A stretch of DNA of 64,000 bases, from assembly GCA_049601915.1 (NCBI GenBank), contig JBMYRB010000001.1, positions 434,001 through 498,000 on the forward strand, given 5' to 3'. The notes beneath the pieces were generated by a model. That model had not been told where the DNA came from. It saw only the letters and a list, made by a program, of their open reading frames with translations, and made no database searches. The translations under genes were made by a program, and so were the position numbers. Each line of letters opens with the position of its first letter. The first letter of the stretch is position 1. Source of the DNA: UBA8079 sp049601915 (GTDB lineage Bacteria; Pseudomonadota; Alphaproteobacteria; UBA6615). Shown here piece by piece: positions 35,398-44,045 of the stretch.

Positions 35398-36174
35398 CTA
35401 CTTATGCTTGAAGTTGGGCTGCCGCTTTTCGACAAACGCCGCCATGCCTTCCTTCTGATCCTCGGTCGCAAAGGTCGAATGGAACAGGCGGCGTTCGAAA
35501 CGCACCCCCTCGGACAAGGTGCTCTCATAGGCCCGGTCGACTGCCTCTTTAGCCATCATAACCACCGGCCGGGAAAGGCCGGCGATCGTGTTCGCGGCCT
35601 GCAGCGCCTCGTCGATCAGCGAGTCCAGCGGGACAACCCGGCTGACGAGTCCGGCCCGTTCTGCTTCCTCGGCGTCCATCATCCGGCCCGTGAGCACCAT
35701 CTCCATGGCCTTTGCTTTGCCCACAAAGCGCGTCAGGCGCTGGGTACCGCCCGCGCCGGGGATGGTGCCGATCGTAATCTCGGGCTGGCCGAATTTCGCG
35801 TTGTCTGCCGCAATGATGAAGTCGCACATCATGGCCAGTTCGCAGCCGCCGCCCAGCGCATACCCGGCCACCGCCGCCACGACGGGCTTACGACAGCTGG
35901 TCACACGCTCCCAGCCCTCCGTAATAAAGTCGGCAAGATAGGCATCCATGTATGATTTTTCAGCCATCTCCTTGATGTCGGCGCCCGCCGCAAAGGCTTT
36001 CTCAGAACCGGTAAGAACGATGCAGCCAATATTCTCATCGGCTTCGTACCCATCGAGAGCCTGACCCAGTTCAAGGATCAACACGTCGCACAAGGCATTC
36101 AGCGCCTTGGGCCGATTCAACCGGACGATGCCGACATGGCCTTGGGTTTCAACTTCAATATTCTCATAGGCCAT
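35398..36174 (-). CDS. Enoyl-CoA hydratase / isomerase family protein
   Basis: 258 residues, the typical size, starting at the second of two adjacent ATGs (MAYENIEVETQG) because AGGAGG is about 6 bases before it. Crotonase motifs: KAFAAGADIKEMAE (first oxyanion loop), VAGYALGGGCELAMMCDFII (second), and the catalytic Glu region FGQPEITIGTIPGAGGTQRL with both expected Glu positions. It hydrates trans-2-enoyl-CoA in fatty acid breakdown. No other beta-oxidation gene is adjacent. Confidence 0.93.
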   Translation of the reverse strand: MAYENIEVETQGHVGIVRLNRPKALNALCDVLILELGQALDGYEADENIGCIVLTGSEKAFAAGADIKEMAEKSYMDAYLADFITEGWERVTSCRKPVVAAVAGYALGGGCELAMMCDFIIAADNAKFGQPEITIGTIPGAGGTQRLTRFVGKAKAMEMVLTGRMMDAEEAERAGLVSRVVPLDSLIDEALQAANTIAGLSRPVVMMAKEAVDRAYESTLSEGVRFERRLFHSTFATEDQKEGMAAFVEKRQPNFKHK

Positions 36175-36254
36175 CATGGGCCTCCTCGGTCTGACTAATG
36201 GTTTGAGTTTCGAGTTTCGCGGTTGAGCGCAACGCTCTTTTCTGATGCACTCGT

Positions 36255-36647
36255 CTACGGCGCGCTCGGTGCGATGGCGAAACGAACAACGACGACGCCT
36301 TCCCTGGCGTCCAGATTCAAGCGCAGCGTCTCCTTGCCGCGCGTCCATGTTTGCTGGCCGACAGGCTGCCAGCCCAGTGCGGGCAAGGTCTCGGCATAGA
36401 AGGCGCGCACGATGGCGAGGTCGGCAGGGCCGGTGGCAAGCGCCCGCACAATACGGCCTTCGGGTTTGTCGAACGCGATCCGCCCTTCCGCGTCCTCGAC
36501 CAGGCCGGGCGCCAGGGGCAAATCATCGACATCGGCCAGATATGCCGGCCCTTGCGCGACGACGGCGGCCACGGGCGCGGCCAGCACAAGCAGGGCCGCC
36601 ATCAATACCGCCGCAGCACGCGAGAGGTTTATTGTGCAAAGCAACAT
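36255..36647 (-). CDS. Small exported protein of unknown function
   Basis: 130 residues. A clear signal peptide (SRAAAVLMAALLVLAAPVAAVVAQG) is followed by a mature part of about 98 residues with DVDDLPLAPGLVEDAEGRIA, LGWQPVGQQTWTRGKETLRL and a hydrophobic VVVVRFAIAPSAP end. The pattern of a short periplasmic protein made of beta strands is apparent but no family is recognised. It sits 15 bases after the mutM stop, between mutM and the enoyl-CoA hydratase gene, on the same strand, so it is likely transcribed with mutM. Confidence 0.75.
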   Translation of the reverse strand: MLLCTINLSRAAAVLMAALLVLAAPVAAVVAQGPAYLADVDDLPLAPGLVEDAEGRIAFDKPEGRIVRALATGPADLAIVRAFYAETLPALGWQPVGQQTWTRGKETLRLNLDAREGVVVVRFAIAPSAP

Positions 36648-36662
36648 GACGCCGCTCTTAGC

Positions 36663-37541
36663 TCACCGTTGCTGCCGAGAGCAATAGAAAGTGGAGCGCC
36701 CCGATTGAACAATCCGGGCGATCCGGCAGCCTTCAATCCCCGCCGCGTCGCATTTGGCACAGCTCTCCCCGGCCCGGTCATAGACCGCCCAGCGATGTTG
36801 GAAGTACCCTAGCTCGCCGTCCGGTTGAACATAGTCGCGGAGCGAAGATCCGCCGGCATCGATCGCCTCACCCAGGACATCACGGACCGCGTCGACCAGC
36901 CGCGCGGCGCGGTTACCGGCAACGGTGTGGGCGCTGCGTCGGGGGCTGATTCCCGAGCGCCACAAGGCCTCGCAGGCGTATATATTGCCGATACCGGCGA
37001 CTACCCGCTGGTCCAGCAACGCCGCCTTGATCGGGGTCCGCTTGCCGCGCAGCGCGTCCGCCAAATACTCGCGCGAAAACTCCGCCGAGAGGGGTTCCGG
37101 ACCCAATGTGCGCAAATGGGGGCTCGCCGCCTCGCCGTCCGGTGCGATCAGGTCCATGAACCCGAAACGGCGCGTGTCGTTATAGATGACCCGCCCGCCA
37201 TCCTCGGCCTCGACCAGGACATGATCGTGCTTTTCCGCCAACGCCCAGCCGGAATTGTGCCCGGCCTGGCCCGAAGACGCGGCAGCGCCGGGAATCACCG
37301 TGAAGCGGCCCGACATCCCCAGATGGGCGAGCCACGTCTCACTGCTGTCGAGGCGGATGAGAATATATTTCGCCCGGCGCACAACCTCAGTTACGGTCCG
37401 GCCGGACAGGCGGTCGGCAAACCCCTCGGGAAACGGAAACCGCAGGTCGGGACGGCGCAACTCGACCCGGGCCAGGCGTTTGCCTTCAAGGGCAGGGCGC
37501 AGGCCGCGGACAACGGTTTCGACTTCGGGCAATTCGGGCAT
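36663..37541 (-). CDS. mutM: Formamidopyrimidine-DNA glycosylase
   Basis: 292 residues from ATG 37541. The mature N-terminus PELPEVETVVRGL supplies the catalytic Pro-2 and Glu-3; the catalytic Lys is in VVRRAKYILIRL. QRVVAGIGNIYACEALW and SGISPRRSAHTV are the helix-two-turn-helix. It removes 8-oxoguanine and opens the site by beta,delta-elimination. The zinc finger is odd: it has CAKC, then GCRIARIVQSGRSTFYC, but ends SRQQR, where the family has a fourth Cys. The usual spacing is not kept. Confidence 0.95.
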   Translation of the reverse strand: MPELPEVETVVRGLRPALEGKRLARVELRRPDLRFPFPEGFADRLSGRTVTEVVRRAKYILIRLDSSETWLAHLGMSGRFTVIPGAAASSGQAGHNSGWALAEKHDHVLVEAEDGGRVIYNDTRRFGFMDLIAPDGEAASPHLRTLGPEPLSAEFSREYLADALRGKRTPIKAALLDQRVVAGIGNIYACEALWRSGISPRRSAHTVAGNRAARLVDAVRDVLGEAIDAGGSSLRDYVQPDGELGYFQHRWAVYDRAGESCAKCDAAGIEGCRIARIVQSGRSTFYCSRQQR

Positions 37542-37650
37542 ATCGGCATCCGGCAGCGGCATTCGAGCGCTTTTGTCTTATCACGCAGATGGTCGCAGGG
37601 CGGCTTTTCTTTTGCCGCCCGACGCCCTCGTCCGATATGTTCCTCCGGCT

Positions 37651-38427
37651 ATGCGCGAACCTGGCCCCAAATCGCCGCAACACACCACGCATTTTGGCTT
37701 CGAAGACGTCCCCGTCTCGGAGAAGAGCGGGCGTGTGCGCGACGTATTTTCATCTGTAGCCGGCAACTACGACCTGATGAACGACCTGATGAGCCTGGGG
37801 GTTCACCGATTCTGGAAATCCATCTTCGTCGGCATGGTTGCCCAACGGCCGGGCCTTCAGGTCCTGGATGTGGCGGGCGGCACGGGCGACATCGCGTTTC
37901 GCATCCGCGCGAAGGCCCGGCCCGATACCCGGATCACGGTCTGCGATATCAATGCCGACATGCTCGCCGTCGGCCGGAACCGGGCGATCGACCGTGGCAT
38001 TCTCGACCGTGACGACGGTATCCGCTGGGTTTGCGGCGATGCGGAAGCCGTCCCCGCGCCTGATTCGAGCTTCGATGCCTACACAATTGCGTTCGGCATG
38101 CGCAACGTCACGGATATTCCCGCCGCGCTGGCCGAGGCGCGGCGCGTTCTGCGCCCGGGCGGACAATTCCTCTGCCTCGAATTCAGCCAGGTGGTCCTGC
38201 CCGTGCTGGACGAAATCTACGACCGCTATTCCTTTTCGGTGCTGCCCTGGCTTGGAAAACGCGTCGCGCGCGACGAGGCCGCCTACCGGTACCTCGCCGA
38301 AAGCATTCGCCAGTTCCCCAAGCAGCAGGCCTATAGCGAGCTGATCCGCGACGCGGGGCTGGAATCCGTGCGCGTGCGCAACCTGTCGGGCGGTATCGCG
38401 GCCATTCACACCGCACGCCGGATCTGA
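37651..38427 (+). CDS. ubiE: Ubiquinone/menaquinone biosynthesis C-methyltransferase
   Basis: 258 residues from ATG 37651; the longer upstream frame lacks conserved sequence. It has TTHFGFEDVPVSEKSGRVRD, VFSSVAGNYDLMNDLMSLGV, the SAM motif VLDVAGGTGDIAFRI and AYTIAFGMRNVTDIPAAL, all UbiE signatures. It methylates C-2 of the demethoxy-quinol ring in ubiquinone synthesis. It is divergent from mutM and is followed after 6 bases by ubiB. Confidence 0.96.
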   Translation: MREPGPKSPQHTTHFGFEDVPVSEKSGRVRDVFSSVAGNYDLMNDLMSLGVHRFWKSIFVGMVAQRPGLQVLDVAGGTGDIAFRIRAKARPDTRITVCDINADMLAVGRNRAIDRGILDRDDGIRWVCGDAEAVPAPDSSFDAYTIAFGMRNVTDIPAALAEARRVLRPGGQFLCLEFSQVVLPVLDEIYDRYSFSVLPWLGKRVARDEAAYRYLAESIRQFPKQQAYSELIRDAGLESVRVRNLSGGIAAIHTARRI

Positions 38428-38433
38428 TCGGCG

Positions 38434-39996
38434 ATGCTGCGGGCCCTTCGAAATCTCTTCCGGCTGATCGCGATCGCGCGCACCCTGGCGCGCTATGACG
38501 CGCTGTTCCCCGCCGACTGGATGCCGGCCACGGGTGGCCTCGTCTTCGCCGCACGCGTTCTGTCGGGCTTCCGCATCGCGTCCGGCATCCGCGATCTTCG
38601 CCCCGGTGAACGCCTGGCCCTGGCGCTCCAGGATCTCGGCCCCAGCTTCATCAAGTTCGGCCAGATGCTCAGCACCCGGCCCGACCTAGTTGGCGAGACC
38701 ATCGCCAACGATCTGTCGAGCCTGCAAGACCGGCTGCCGCCTTTTTCCAGCGACGAGGCGCGCGCGGCCATCGAGGCCGAGTTCGAGCGCCCGATCGAGG
38801 AGGTATTCGAGTATTTCGAGGACGAACCCGTCGCGGCGGCGTCCATCGCCCAGGTTCATTCAGCCCGGATTTTTGCGCCTGCATCCGATGACGACGCGGA
38901 CACGCCCGACATCCGCGAGGTCGCGGTCAAGGTCCTGCGGCCGGGCATCGAGCGTGCGGTGGAGCGGGACTTGGACCTGTTTCGCTGGATCGCCGACATC
39001 GCAGAGACGACCCAGCCGCGGTTGCGCCGCCTGAAACCGGTGATCGCGGTCGAGACCTTCGCCGAGAGCCTACGCTGGGAAATGGATCTGCGGATGGAGG
39101 GTGCTGCCGCATCGGAGTTGCACGGCAACTTCGAAGGCGACCCGATGTATGTCGTCCCGACGGTCGACTGGGAGCGAACCGGGCGCCGGGTCCTGACCAC
39201 AGAGTGGATTTCCGGGATTCCGGTGCACGATTTCGACGCGCTCGTCGCCGCCGGCCACGACCTCGAGGCGATCGTCCGCAAGGCATCGGAATCCTTCTTT
39301 TTGCAAGTTTTCCGTGACGGCTTCTTCCACGCCGATATGCACCCCGGAAACGCCTTCGTGCGCGAGGACGGCGCATTGTGCGTGGTCGATTTCGGGATCA
39401 TGGGCCGGATCGACCGGCGGACACGCTATTTCCTAGCCGACATGCTGCTCGGCTTTGTCACTGGCGACTACGAACGTGTCGCGGATGTTCACTTCCAGGC
39501 GAACTACGTCCCGGACAGAACCGACCGGCAGGTGTTCCACCAAGCGATCCGGGCGATCGGCGAACCGATCTTCGACCGGCCGCCCAGTGAAATCTCGATC
39601 GCGCGGCTCCTGGCACAGCTGTTTCAGGTCTCCGAGCGGTTCGAAATGGAGGCGCAGCCCGAACTGCTGCTGCTGCAGAAGACTATGCTGCTCGCCGAAG
39701 GGGTCGGCCGCCGCCTCGCGCCAGACCTGAATATGTGGCACCTAGCGCTGCCGCTGGTCGAGGAATGGATGCGCGAACATCGCGGCCCCGAGGCCCGGCT
39801 GGCCGAGGTGACCGCCGATGTGATCCATGCCGCCACGCGGCTGCCCAAGGCCGTTGAGGCGATCGAACAGGCCGCCACGCGCATCGCCGAGGGCGAGGTC
39901 AAGCTCGACCTCGGACGCACCGGCGCCCCCCTTTGGCCACTCTGGCTGACCGTGGCCGTACTCACCGGCCTGATTATCGTCGAACTCGTAAGCTGA
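38434..39996 (+). CDS. ubiB: UbiB, ABC1-family atypical kinase/ATPase for ubiquinone biosynthesis
   Basis: 520 residues. The KxGQ motif lies in SFIKFGQMLSTRPD, the Ala-rich loop in VAAASIAQVHSA, the invariant Lys in VAVKVLRPGIERAVERD, and the catalytic-like FFHADMHPGNAFVRED and CVVDFGIMGRI follow. The C-terminus has one or two hydrophobic helices (LWPLWLTVAVLTGLIIVELV) that anchor it to the membrane. It supports quinone synthesis through an ATPase activity. Co-transcribed with ubiE. Confidence 0.95.
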   Translation: MLRALRNLFRLIAIARTLARYDALFPADWMPATGGLVFAARVLSGFRIASGIRDLRPGERLALALQDLGPSFIKFGQMLSTRPDLVGETIANDLSSLQDRLPPFSSDEARAAIEAEFERPIEEVFEYFEDEPVAAASIAQVHSARIFAPASDDDADTPDIREVAVKVLRPGIERAVERDLDLFRWIADIAETTQPRLRRLKPVIAVETFAESLRWEMDLRMEGAAASELHGNFEGDPMYVVPTVDWERTGRRVLTTEWISGIPVHDFDALVAAGHDLEAIVRKASESFFLQVFRDGFFHADMHPGNAFVREDGALCVVDFGIMGRIDRRTRYFLADMLLGFVTGDYERVADVHFQANYVPDRTDRQVFHQAIRAIGEPIFDRPPSEISIARLLAQLFQVSERFEMEAQPELLLLQKTMLLAEGVGRRLAPDLNMWHLALPLVEEWMREHRGPEARLAEVTADVIHAATRLPKAVEAIEQAATRIAEGEVKLDLGRTGAPLWPLWLTVAVLTGLIIVELVS

Positions 39997-40109
39997 CGCG
40001 CACGCGCTTCGGTTGTTGCCGGGTGCAGCGAAAAGACTTTCTTTCTACATATATTTTTCGTAGATAACATGTTTGCCCCCGATGGGCGCTACATGTGGAG
40101 AATCTCCTG
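39997..40109 (+). promoter_or_regulatory. AT-rich promoter region of coaBC
   Basis: A GC-poor patch at about 40040-40070 contains TATATATTTTT-like sequence and a short dyad TCTAC...GTAGA, unlike the flanking GC-rich genes. GGAG at 40097-40100 is the probable ribosome site for coaBC. Confidence 0.4.
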
Positions 40110-41315
40110 ATGTTGCATGGCAAACGGATCCTGCTAATCGTCAGCGGTGGCATTGCCGCCTACAAGAGCCTGGAGCTCGTCCGCCGCCTGCGCGAGCGAG
40201 GCGCGGCCGTACGTTGCGTGTTGACCCGCGGTGGGTCGCAATTCGTCACGCCGCTGTCTCTCGCCGCGCTGAGCGAGGACAAGGTCTATACCGAGCTTTT
40301 CTCCCTCACCGATGAGGCCGAGATGGGCCATATCCAGCTGTCACGCGACGCGGATCTGCTGGTCGTCGCCCCCGCCACCGCCGATATCCTTGCCAAGATG
40401 AGCCACGGCCAGGCCGACGATCTGGCCTCGACCGTGTTGCTCGCCACCGACACGGACGTCATGGTGGCGCCGGCGATGAATGTGCGGATGTGGGAACACA
40501 CAGCCACCCAGGCCAACCTGGATACGCTACGCCAGCGCGGCGTCCATGTGATCGGCCCCGAGGAGGGCGACATGGCGTGCGGCGAGTATGGCCTCGGGCG
40601 CCTTTCGGAACCCGACGACATCGCGGCCGCGGTATCGGATTTTTTTCAAACTAGCGCACCGCTCTCGGGCCGGCGTGCGCTGGTGACAAGCGGCCCGACC
40701 CATGAACCGATCGACCCCGTGCGCTACATAACCAACCGCTCGTCGGGCCGCCAGGGCCATGCCATCGCCGCGGCACTGGCGCGCCGCGGCGCGGCCACCA
40801 CGCTTGTGTCCGGCCCTACCAATCTCCCCGACCCGCCCGGCGTGACCGTCGTCCCGGTCGAGAGCGCGCGCGACATGCTGGCCGCCTGCGAGGCCGCGCT
40901 GCCCGCCCATGTGGCCGTGTGCGCGGCCGCCGTTGCCGACTGGCGGGTCGCCAAAGCGGCCGACGAGAAACTCAAGAAAAACGGCAGCGGCCCCCCTGCC
41001 CTCGAGATGGCAGAAAACCCCGATATTCTTGCGAGCCTGGCGTCAGCCACCAACACTCGGCCTGGTCTCGTGATCGGCTTCGCGGCCGAGACAAAAACGG
41101 TGGTCGAACATGCGCGCGCCAAGCGCGACCGCAAGGGCTGCGACTGGATTCTCGCCAATGATGTCTCGCCAGAGACGGGCACCTTTGGCGGCGACGAAAA
41201 CACGATCCATCTGGTCAGTGCCGACGGCGTCGAGGACTGGCCGCGTATGTCGAAGACGGATGTCGCCAACCGCCTGGCGGATCGTATTGCAGAGAATTTG
41301 GAGACGCGTGAATGA
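40110..41315 (+). CDS. coaBC: Bifunctional phosphopantothenoylcysteine decarboxylase / phosphopantothenate-cysteine ligase
   Basis: 401 residues from ATG 40110 with GGAG 9 bases upstream; a GTG at 40095 is possible. The CoaC flavoprotein half has ILLIVSGGIAAYKSLELVRR, the substrate-binding VAPAMNVRMWEHTATQANL and the catalytic Cys motif MACGEYGLGRL. The CoaB half from about residue 190 has ALVTSGPTHEPIDPVRYITN, SGRQGHAIA and the Lys-rich EKLKKNGSG loop. Together they convert phosphopantothenate and Cys to phosphopantetheine in CoA synthesis. The stop overlaps dut. Confidence 0.96.
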   Translation: MLHGKRILLIVSGGIAAYKSLELVRRLRERGAAVRCVLTRGGSQFVTPLSLAALSEDKVYTELFSLTDEAEMGHIQLSRDADLLVVAPATADILAKMSHGQADDLASTVLLATDTDVMVAPAMNVRMWEHTATQANLDTLRQRGVHVIGPEEGDMACGEYGLGRLSEPDDIAAAVSDFFQTSAPLSGRRALVTSGPTHEPIDPVRYITNRSSGRQGHAIAAALARRGAATTLVSGPTNLPDPPGVTVVPVESARDMLAACEAALPAHVAVCAAAVADWRVAKAADEKLKKNGSGPPALEMAENPDILASLASATNTRPGLVIGFAAETKTVVEHARAKRDRKGCDWILANDVSPETGTFGGDENTIHLVSADGVEDWPRMSKTDVANRLADRIAENLETRE

Positions 41316-41785
41316 ACGCTCCGGTCGAAGTCGCGGTCACGCGCCTGCCCCATGGGGCTGACCTCGAATTGCCTTCCTATGAAACCGATGATGCCGCCGG
41401 GATGGATCTGCACGCGGCGGTCACGGACGATGTGGTGCTCGCACCCGGTGAACGCGCCCTGATCCCAACCGGCCTGGCAATTGCGCTTCCGTCCGGCTAC
41501 GAGGCCCAAGTCCGGCCGCGCTCGGGTCTGGCGTTGCGCAACGGCATCTCCCTGGTCAACACGCCGGGCACCATCGACGCCGATTATCGCGGCGAGGTCG
41601 GCGTCATTCTGATCAACCACGGCACCGAGGCCTTCACGGTGGACCGGGGCATGCGGGTTGCCCAGATGGTGATCGCGCCGGTGACGCAAGCCAGCTGGCT
41701 GGAGACCGACAATCTGTCCGACACCGCGCGCGGTGCGGGGGGCTTCGGCTCCACCGGCACGGCCGACAAGAACAAGAAGAGCTAA
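41312..41785 (+). CDS. dut: dUTP diphosphatase
   Basis: 157 residues with all five motifs: DDAAGMDLHAAV, PRSGLALRNGI, VNTPGTIDADYRGEVGV, RGMRVAQMVI and the C-terminal RGAGGFGSTG. It is the trimeric all-beta enzyme that hydrolyses dUTP to dUMP, sparing DNA from uracil. Its ATG overlaps the coaBC stop, and coaBC-dut is a common pairing in bacteria. Confidence 0.97.
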   Translation: MNAPVEVAVTRLPHGADLELPSYETDDAAGMDLHAAVTDDVVLAPGERALIPTGLAIALPSGYEAQVRPRSGLALRNGISLVNTPGTIDADYRGEVGVILINHGTEAFTVDRGMRVAQMVIAPVTQASWLETDNLSDTARGAGGFGSTGTADKNKKS

Positions 41786-41788
41786 ACC

Positions 41789-42244
41789 ATGTTCCGTTTG
41801 TCGCGAAAGACCCTGTTTGCCATCGAGGCCGTCCTCGATATCGCCTATCACGCCGGCCCGGCCCCCGTGCAAAGCCGCGAAATCACGCGCCGCCAGGGTA
41901 TACCGCGCCGCTATCTCGAGCAGGTGCTGCAGAATCTGGTGCGTGCCGGCGTGCTCACCGGCGTGCGGGGACCGCGCGGCGGCTACCGGCTGGCACGCGA
42001 GCGCCGCCGTATCACGCTGGCGGATATTGTCCGCGTGATCCTCGAGATGGAGGCCCGCGACGACCCCACGGACGCCGCCGCCGGCTCACCTCTGGGCCTT
42101 GAGGTCGTGCGCCCGCTGTGGCGCGAGATGGCCGAGGATTGCATGGAACAGCTTGAAAAAATCACGATCCAGGACCTTTGCAACCGGGCGCGCGACGCCG
42201 GTGTCGAGAGCGAAGAACCGGACCGTATCGACTACACAATCTAG
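41789..42244 (+). CDS. Rrf2-family transcriptional regulator
   Basis: 151 residues. A winged helix-turn-helix of the Rrf2 type occupies the first 90: RLSRKTLFAIEAVLDIAYHA, GIPRRYLEQVLQNLVRAGVL and GVRGPRGGYRLARERR. Only two Cys occur (near EDCMEQ and DLCNRA), not in the CxxxxxCx7C cluster arrangement of IscR, so an Fe-S sensor is not supported. Placement before cysK suggests control of cysteine synthesis like CymR. It starts 3 bases after dut. Confidence 0.92.
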   Translation: MFRLSRKTLFAIEAVLDIAYHAGPAPVQSREITRRQGIPRRYLEQVLQNLVRAGVLTGVRGPRGGYRLARERRRITLADIVRVILEMEARDDPTDAAAGSPLGLEVVRPLWREMAEDCMEQLEKITIQDLCNRARDAGVESEEPDRIDYTI

Positions 42245-42282
42245 CCGACGGCAAAACCCGAAAAATTACGGAAACCCGCTTC

Positions 42283-43254
42283 ATGTCCACCGCTCCAAAG
42301 AACCAAACCGCCGAATTCCGCGGTCGCATCTATGATTCGGTCGTCGACACGATCGGCGCCACGCCGCTCGTCCACATCCCGCGCTTCGCCGAAGCCGAGG
42401 GCTGCAAGGCCGATCTGGTCGCCAAGCTCGAATTCTTCAACCCGCTGGCCTCGGTCAAGGATCGGATCGGCAACGCGATGATCTCGGCCGCCGAGGCGGA
42501 GGGCAAGATCGGGCCGGGTTCGGTGATCGTCGAGCCGACCTCCGGCAACACCGGTATCGCGCTTGCCTTCGTCTGTGCCGCGCGCGGCTATCGTTGCATC
42601 CTGGTGATGCCCGACTCCATGTCCCAGGAGCGCCGCAAGATGCTGGCACTGCTCGGTGCGGAACTAGTGCTGACCCCTGCCGCCGACCGGATGCCCGGCG
42701 CCATCGCGAAGGCTCAGGAGATCGTCGACACGACCGAAAAGGCGATCATGCTGCAGCAGTTCCAGAACCCGGCGAACCCAGAGGTCCACCGGCACACCAC
42801 GGCGGAGGAAATCTGGAAAGACACCGACGGCAAGATCGACGTCTTCGTAGCCGGCGTGGGCACCGGCGGCACCATCACCGGCACCGCCGAGGTGCTGAAG
42901 GAACGTAACCCAAACCTGCATGTCGTCGCGATCGAGCCCGAAGACAGCGCAGTCCTGTCGGGCGGCCCGGCGGGCCCTCATATGCTCCAGGGGATCGGCA
43001 CCGGATTCGTGCCGGATATCCTGAACACGAAGATCTATGACGAGGTGCTACCCATCGCCAACGAGACCGCCTTCGTGATGGCCCGCAAGCTCGCCAGCCT
43101 CGAGGGCATCCCGGTGGGCATCTCCTCGGGTGCCGCACTGGCCGCGGCGATCGAGGTGGGCGCGCGTGACGAGATGGCGGGCAAGCTGATGGTGGTCATC
43201 CTGCCGTCCTTCGCCGAGCGCTACCTTTCCACCGCGCTGTTCGAGGGGCTCTAG
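42283..43254 (+). CDS. cysK: Cysteine synthase (O-acetylserine sulfhydrylase)
   Basis: 323 residues. The PLP Lys is in FFNPLASVKDRIGNAMI; PTSGNTGIALAFV, AGVGTGGTITGTAEVL and VGISSGAALAAAIE complete the fold-type II pattern. It combines O-acetylserine with sulfide. Start at the ATG 38 bases after the Rrf2 stop. A family K-D-R motif and normal length argue for a functional enzyme; O-phosphoserine or cystathionine synthases cannot be wholly excluded. Confidence 0.96.
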   Translation: MSTAPKNQTAEFRGRIYDSVVDTIGATPLVHIPRFAEAEGCKADLVAKLEFFNPLASVKDRIGNAMISAAEAEGKIGPGSVIVEPTSGNTGIALAFVCAARGYRCILVMPDSMSQERRKMLALLGAELVLTPAADRMPGAIAKAQEIVDTTEKAIMLQQFQNPANPEVHRHTTAEEIWKDTDGKIDVFVAGVGTGGTITGTAEVLKERNPNLHVVAIEPEDSAVLSGGPAGPHMLQGIGTGFVPDILNTKIYDEVLPIANETAFVMARKLASLEGIPVGISSGAALAAAIEVGARDEMAGKLMVVILPSFAERYLSTALFEGL

Positions 43255-43264
43255 GGCGCCACTT

Positions 43265-44032
43265 ATGGAACTCAACGAAGAGCAGTTTCACCGCTATGCC
43301 CGGCACCTGATCCTCGACGAGGTCGGTGAAGAGGGGCAGGAGACGCTGCTAGAGTCCCGCGTGCTGGTCGTCGGCGCGGGCGGGCTGGGCGCGCCGTTGC
43401 TCATGTATCTCGCCGCCGCCGGCGTGGGCACGCTGGGCATCGTCGATGACGACGAGGTCGACCTCACCAACCTGCAACGCCAGATCGTGCATGCCACGGC
43501 TTCCGTGGGCCGGCAGAAGACCGAGTCCGCGAAAGAGACCATCGCAGAGCTGAACCCGGGCATCGATGTCGTCACCCACGACACGCGCCTCGACGCGAAT
43601 AACGCCGCCGAGATCATCGCCGGCTACGACCTGGTCGCGGACGGTTCGGACAATTTCGACACCCGCTATTTGCTGAACGAACTCTGCTATCGGGCAAGCA
43701 TCCCCCTGGTCGCCGCCGCGATGCTGCGCTTCGAGGGCCAGCTCTTCACCTTCCGGCGCGACGACGACAACCCCACCGCCTGCTACCGCTGCATTTTTCC
43801 CGAGGCACCGCCCGAAGACCTGGTGCCGCGCTGCGAGGAGGCCGGGATTCTCGGCGCCCTGGCCGGCGTCATGGGGTCATTGCAGACCACCGAGGTGCTC
43901 AAGGAACTGCTCGGGCTGGGCGAAAGCCTAGCCGGGCGGATGCTGATCTACGATGCGCTGAACACGGGCTTTCACACCATCAATGTGCCGCAAAATCCGG
44001 ACTGCGTCGTGTGTGTAACACAGCGCGGCTAA
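43265..44032 (+). CDS. moeB: MoeB/ThiF-family sulfur-carrier adenylyltransferase
   Basis: 255 residues. The E1-like motif RVLVVGAGGLGAPLLMYLAA, then DDDEVDLTNLQRQIVHAT, VADGSDNFDTRYLLNELC, and two zinc-binding pairs CYRC and CVVC near the C-terminus. It adenylates the C-terminal glycine of MoaD or ThiS for molybdopterin or thiazole synthesis. Which partner it serves is not shown: no moaD or thiS is adjacent. The Mo-hydroxylase operon about 10 kb away shows that the organism needs molybdopterin. Confidence 0.9.
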   Translation: MELNEEQFHRYARHLILDEVGEEGQETLLESRVLVVGAGGLGAPLLMYLAAAGVGTLGIVDDDEVDLTNLQRQIVHATASVGRQKTESAKETIAELNPGIDVVTHDTRLDANNAAEIIAGYDLVADGSDNFDTRYLLNELCYRASIPLVAAAMLRFEGQLFTFRRDDDNPTACYRCIFPEAPPEDLVPRCEEAGILGALAGVMGSLQTTEVLKELLGLGESLAGRMLIYDALNTGFHTINVPQNPDCVVCVTQRG

Positions 44033-44045
44033 GCGAAATTCGGGC

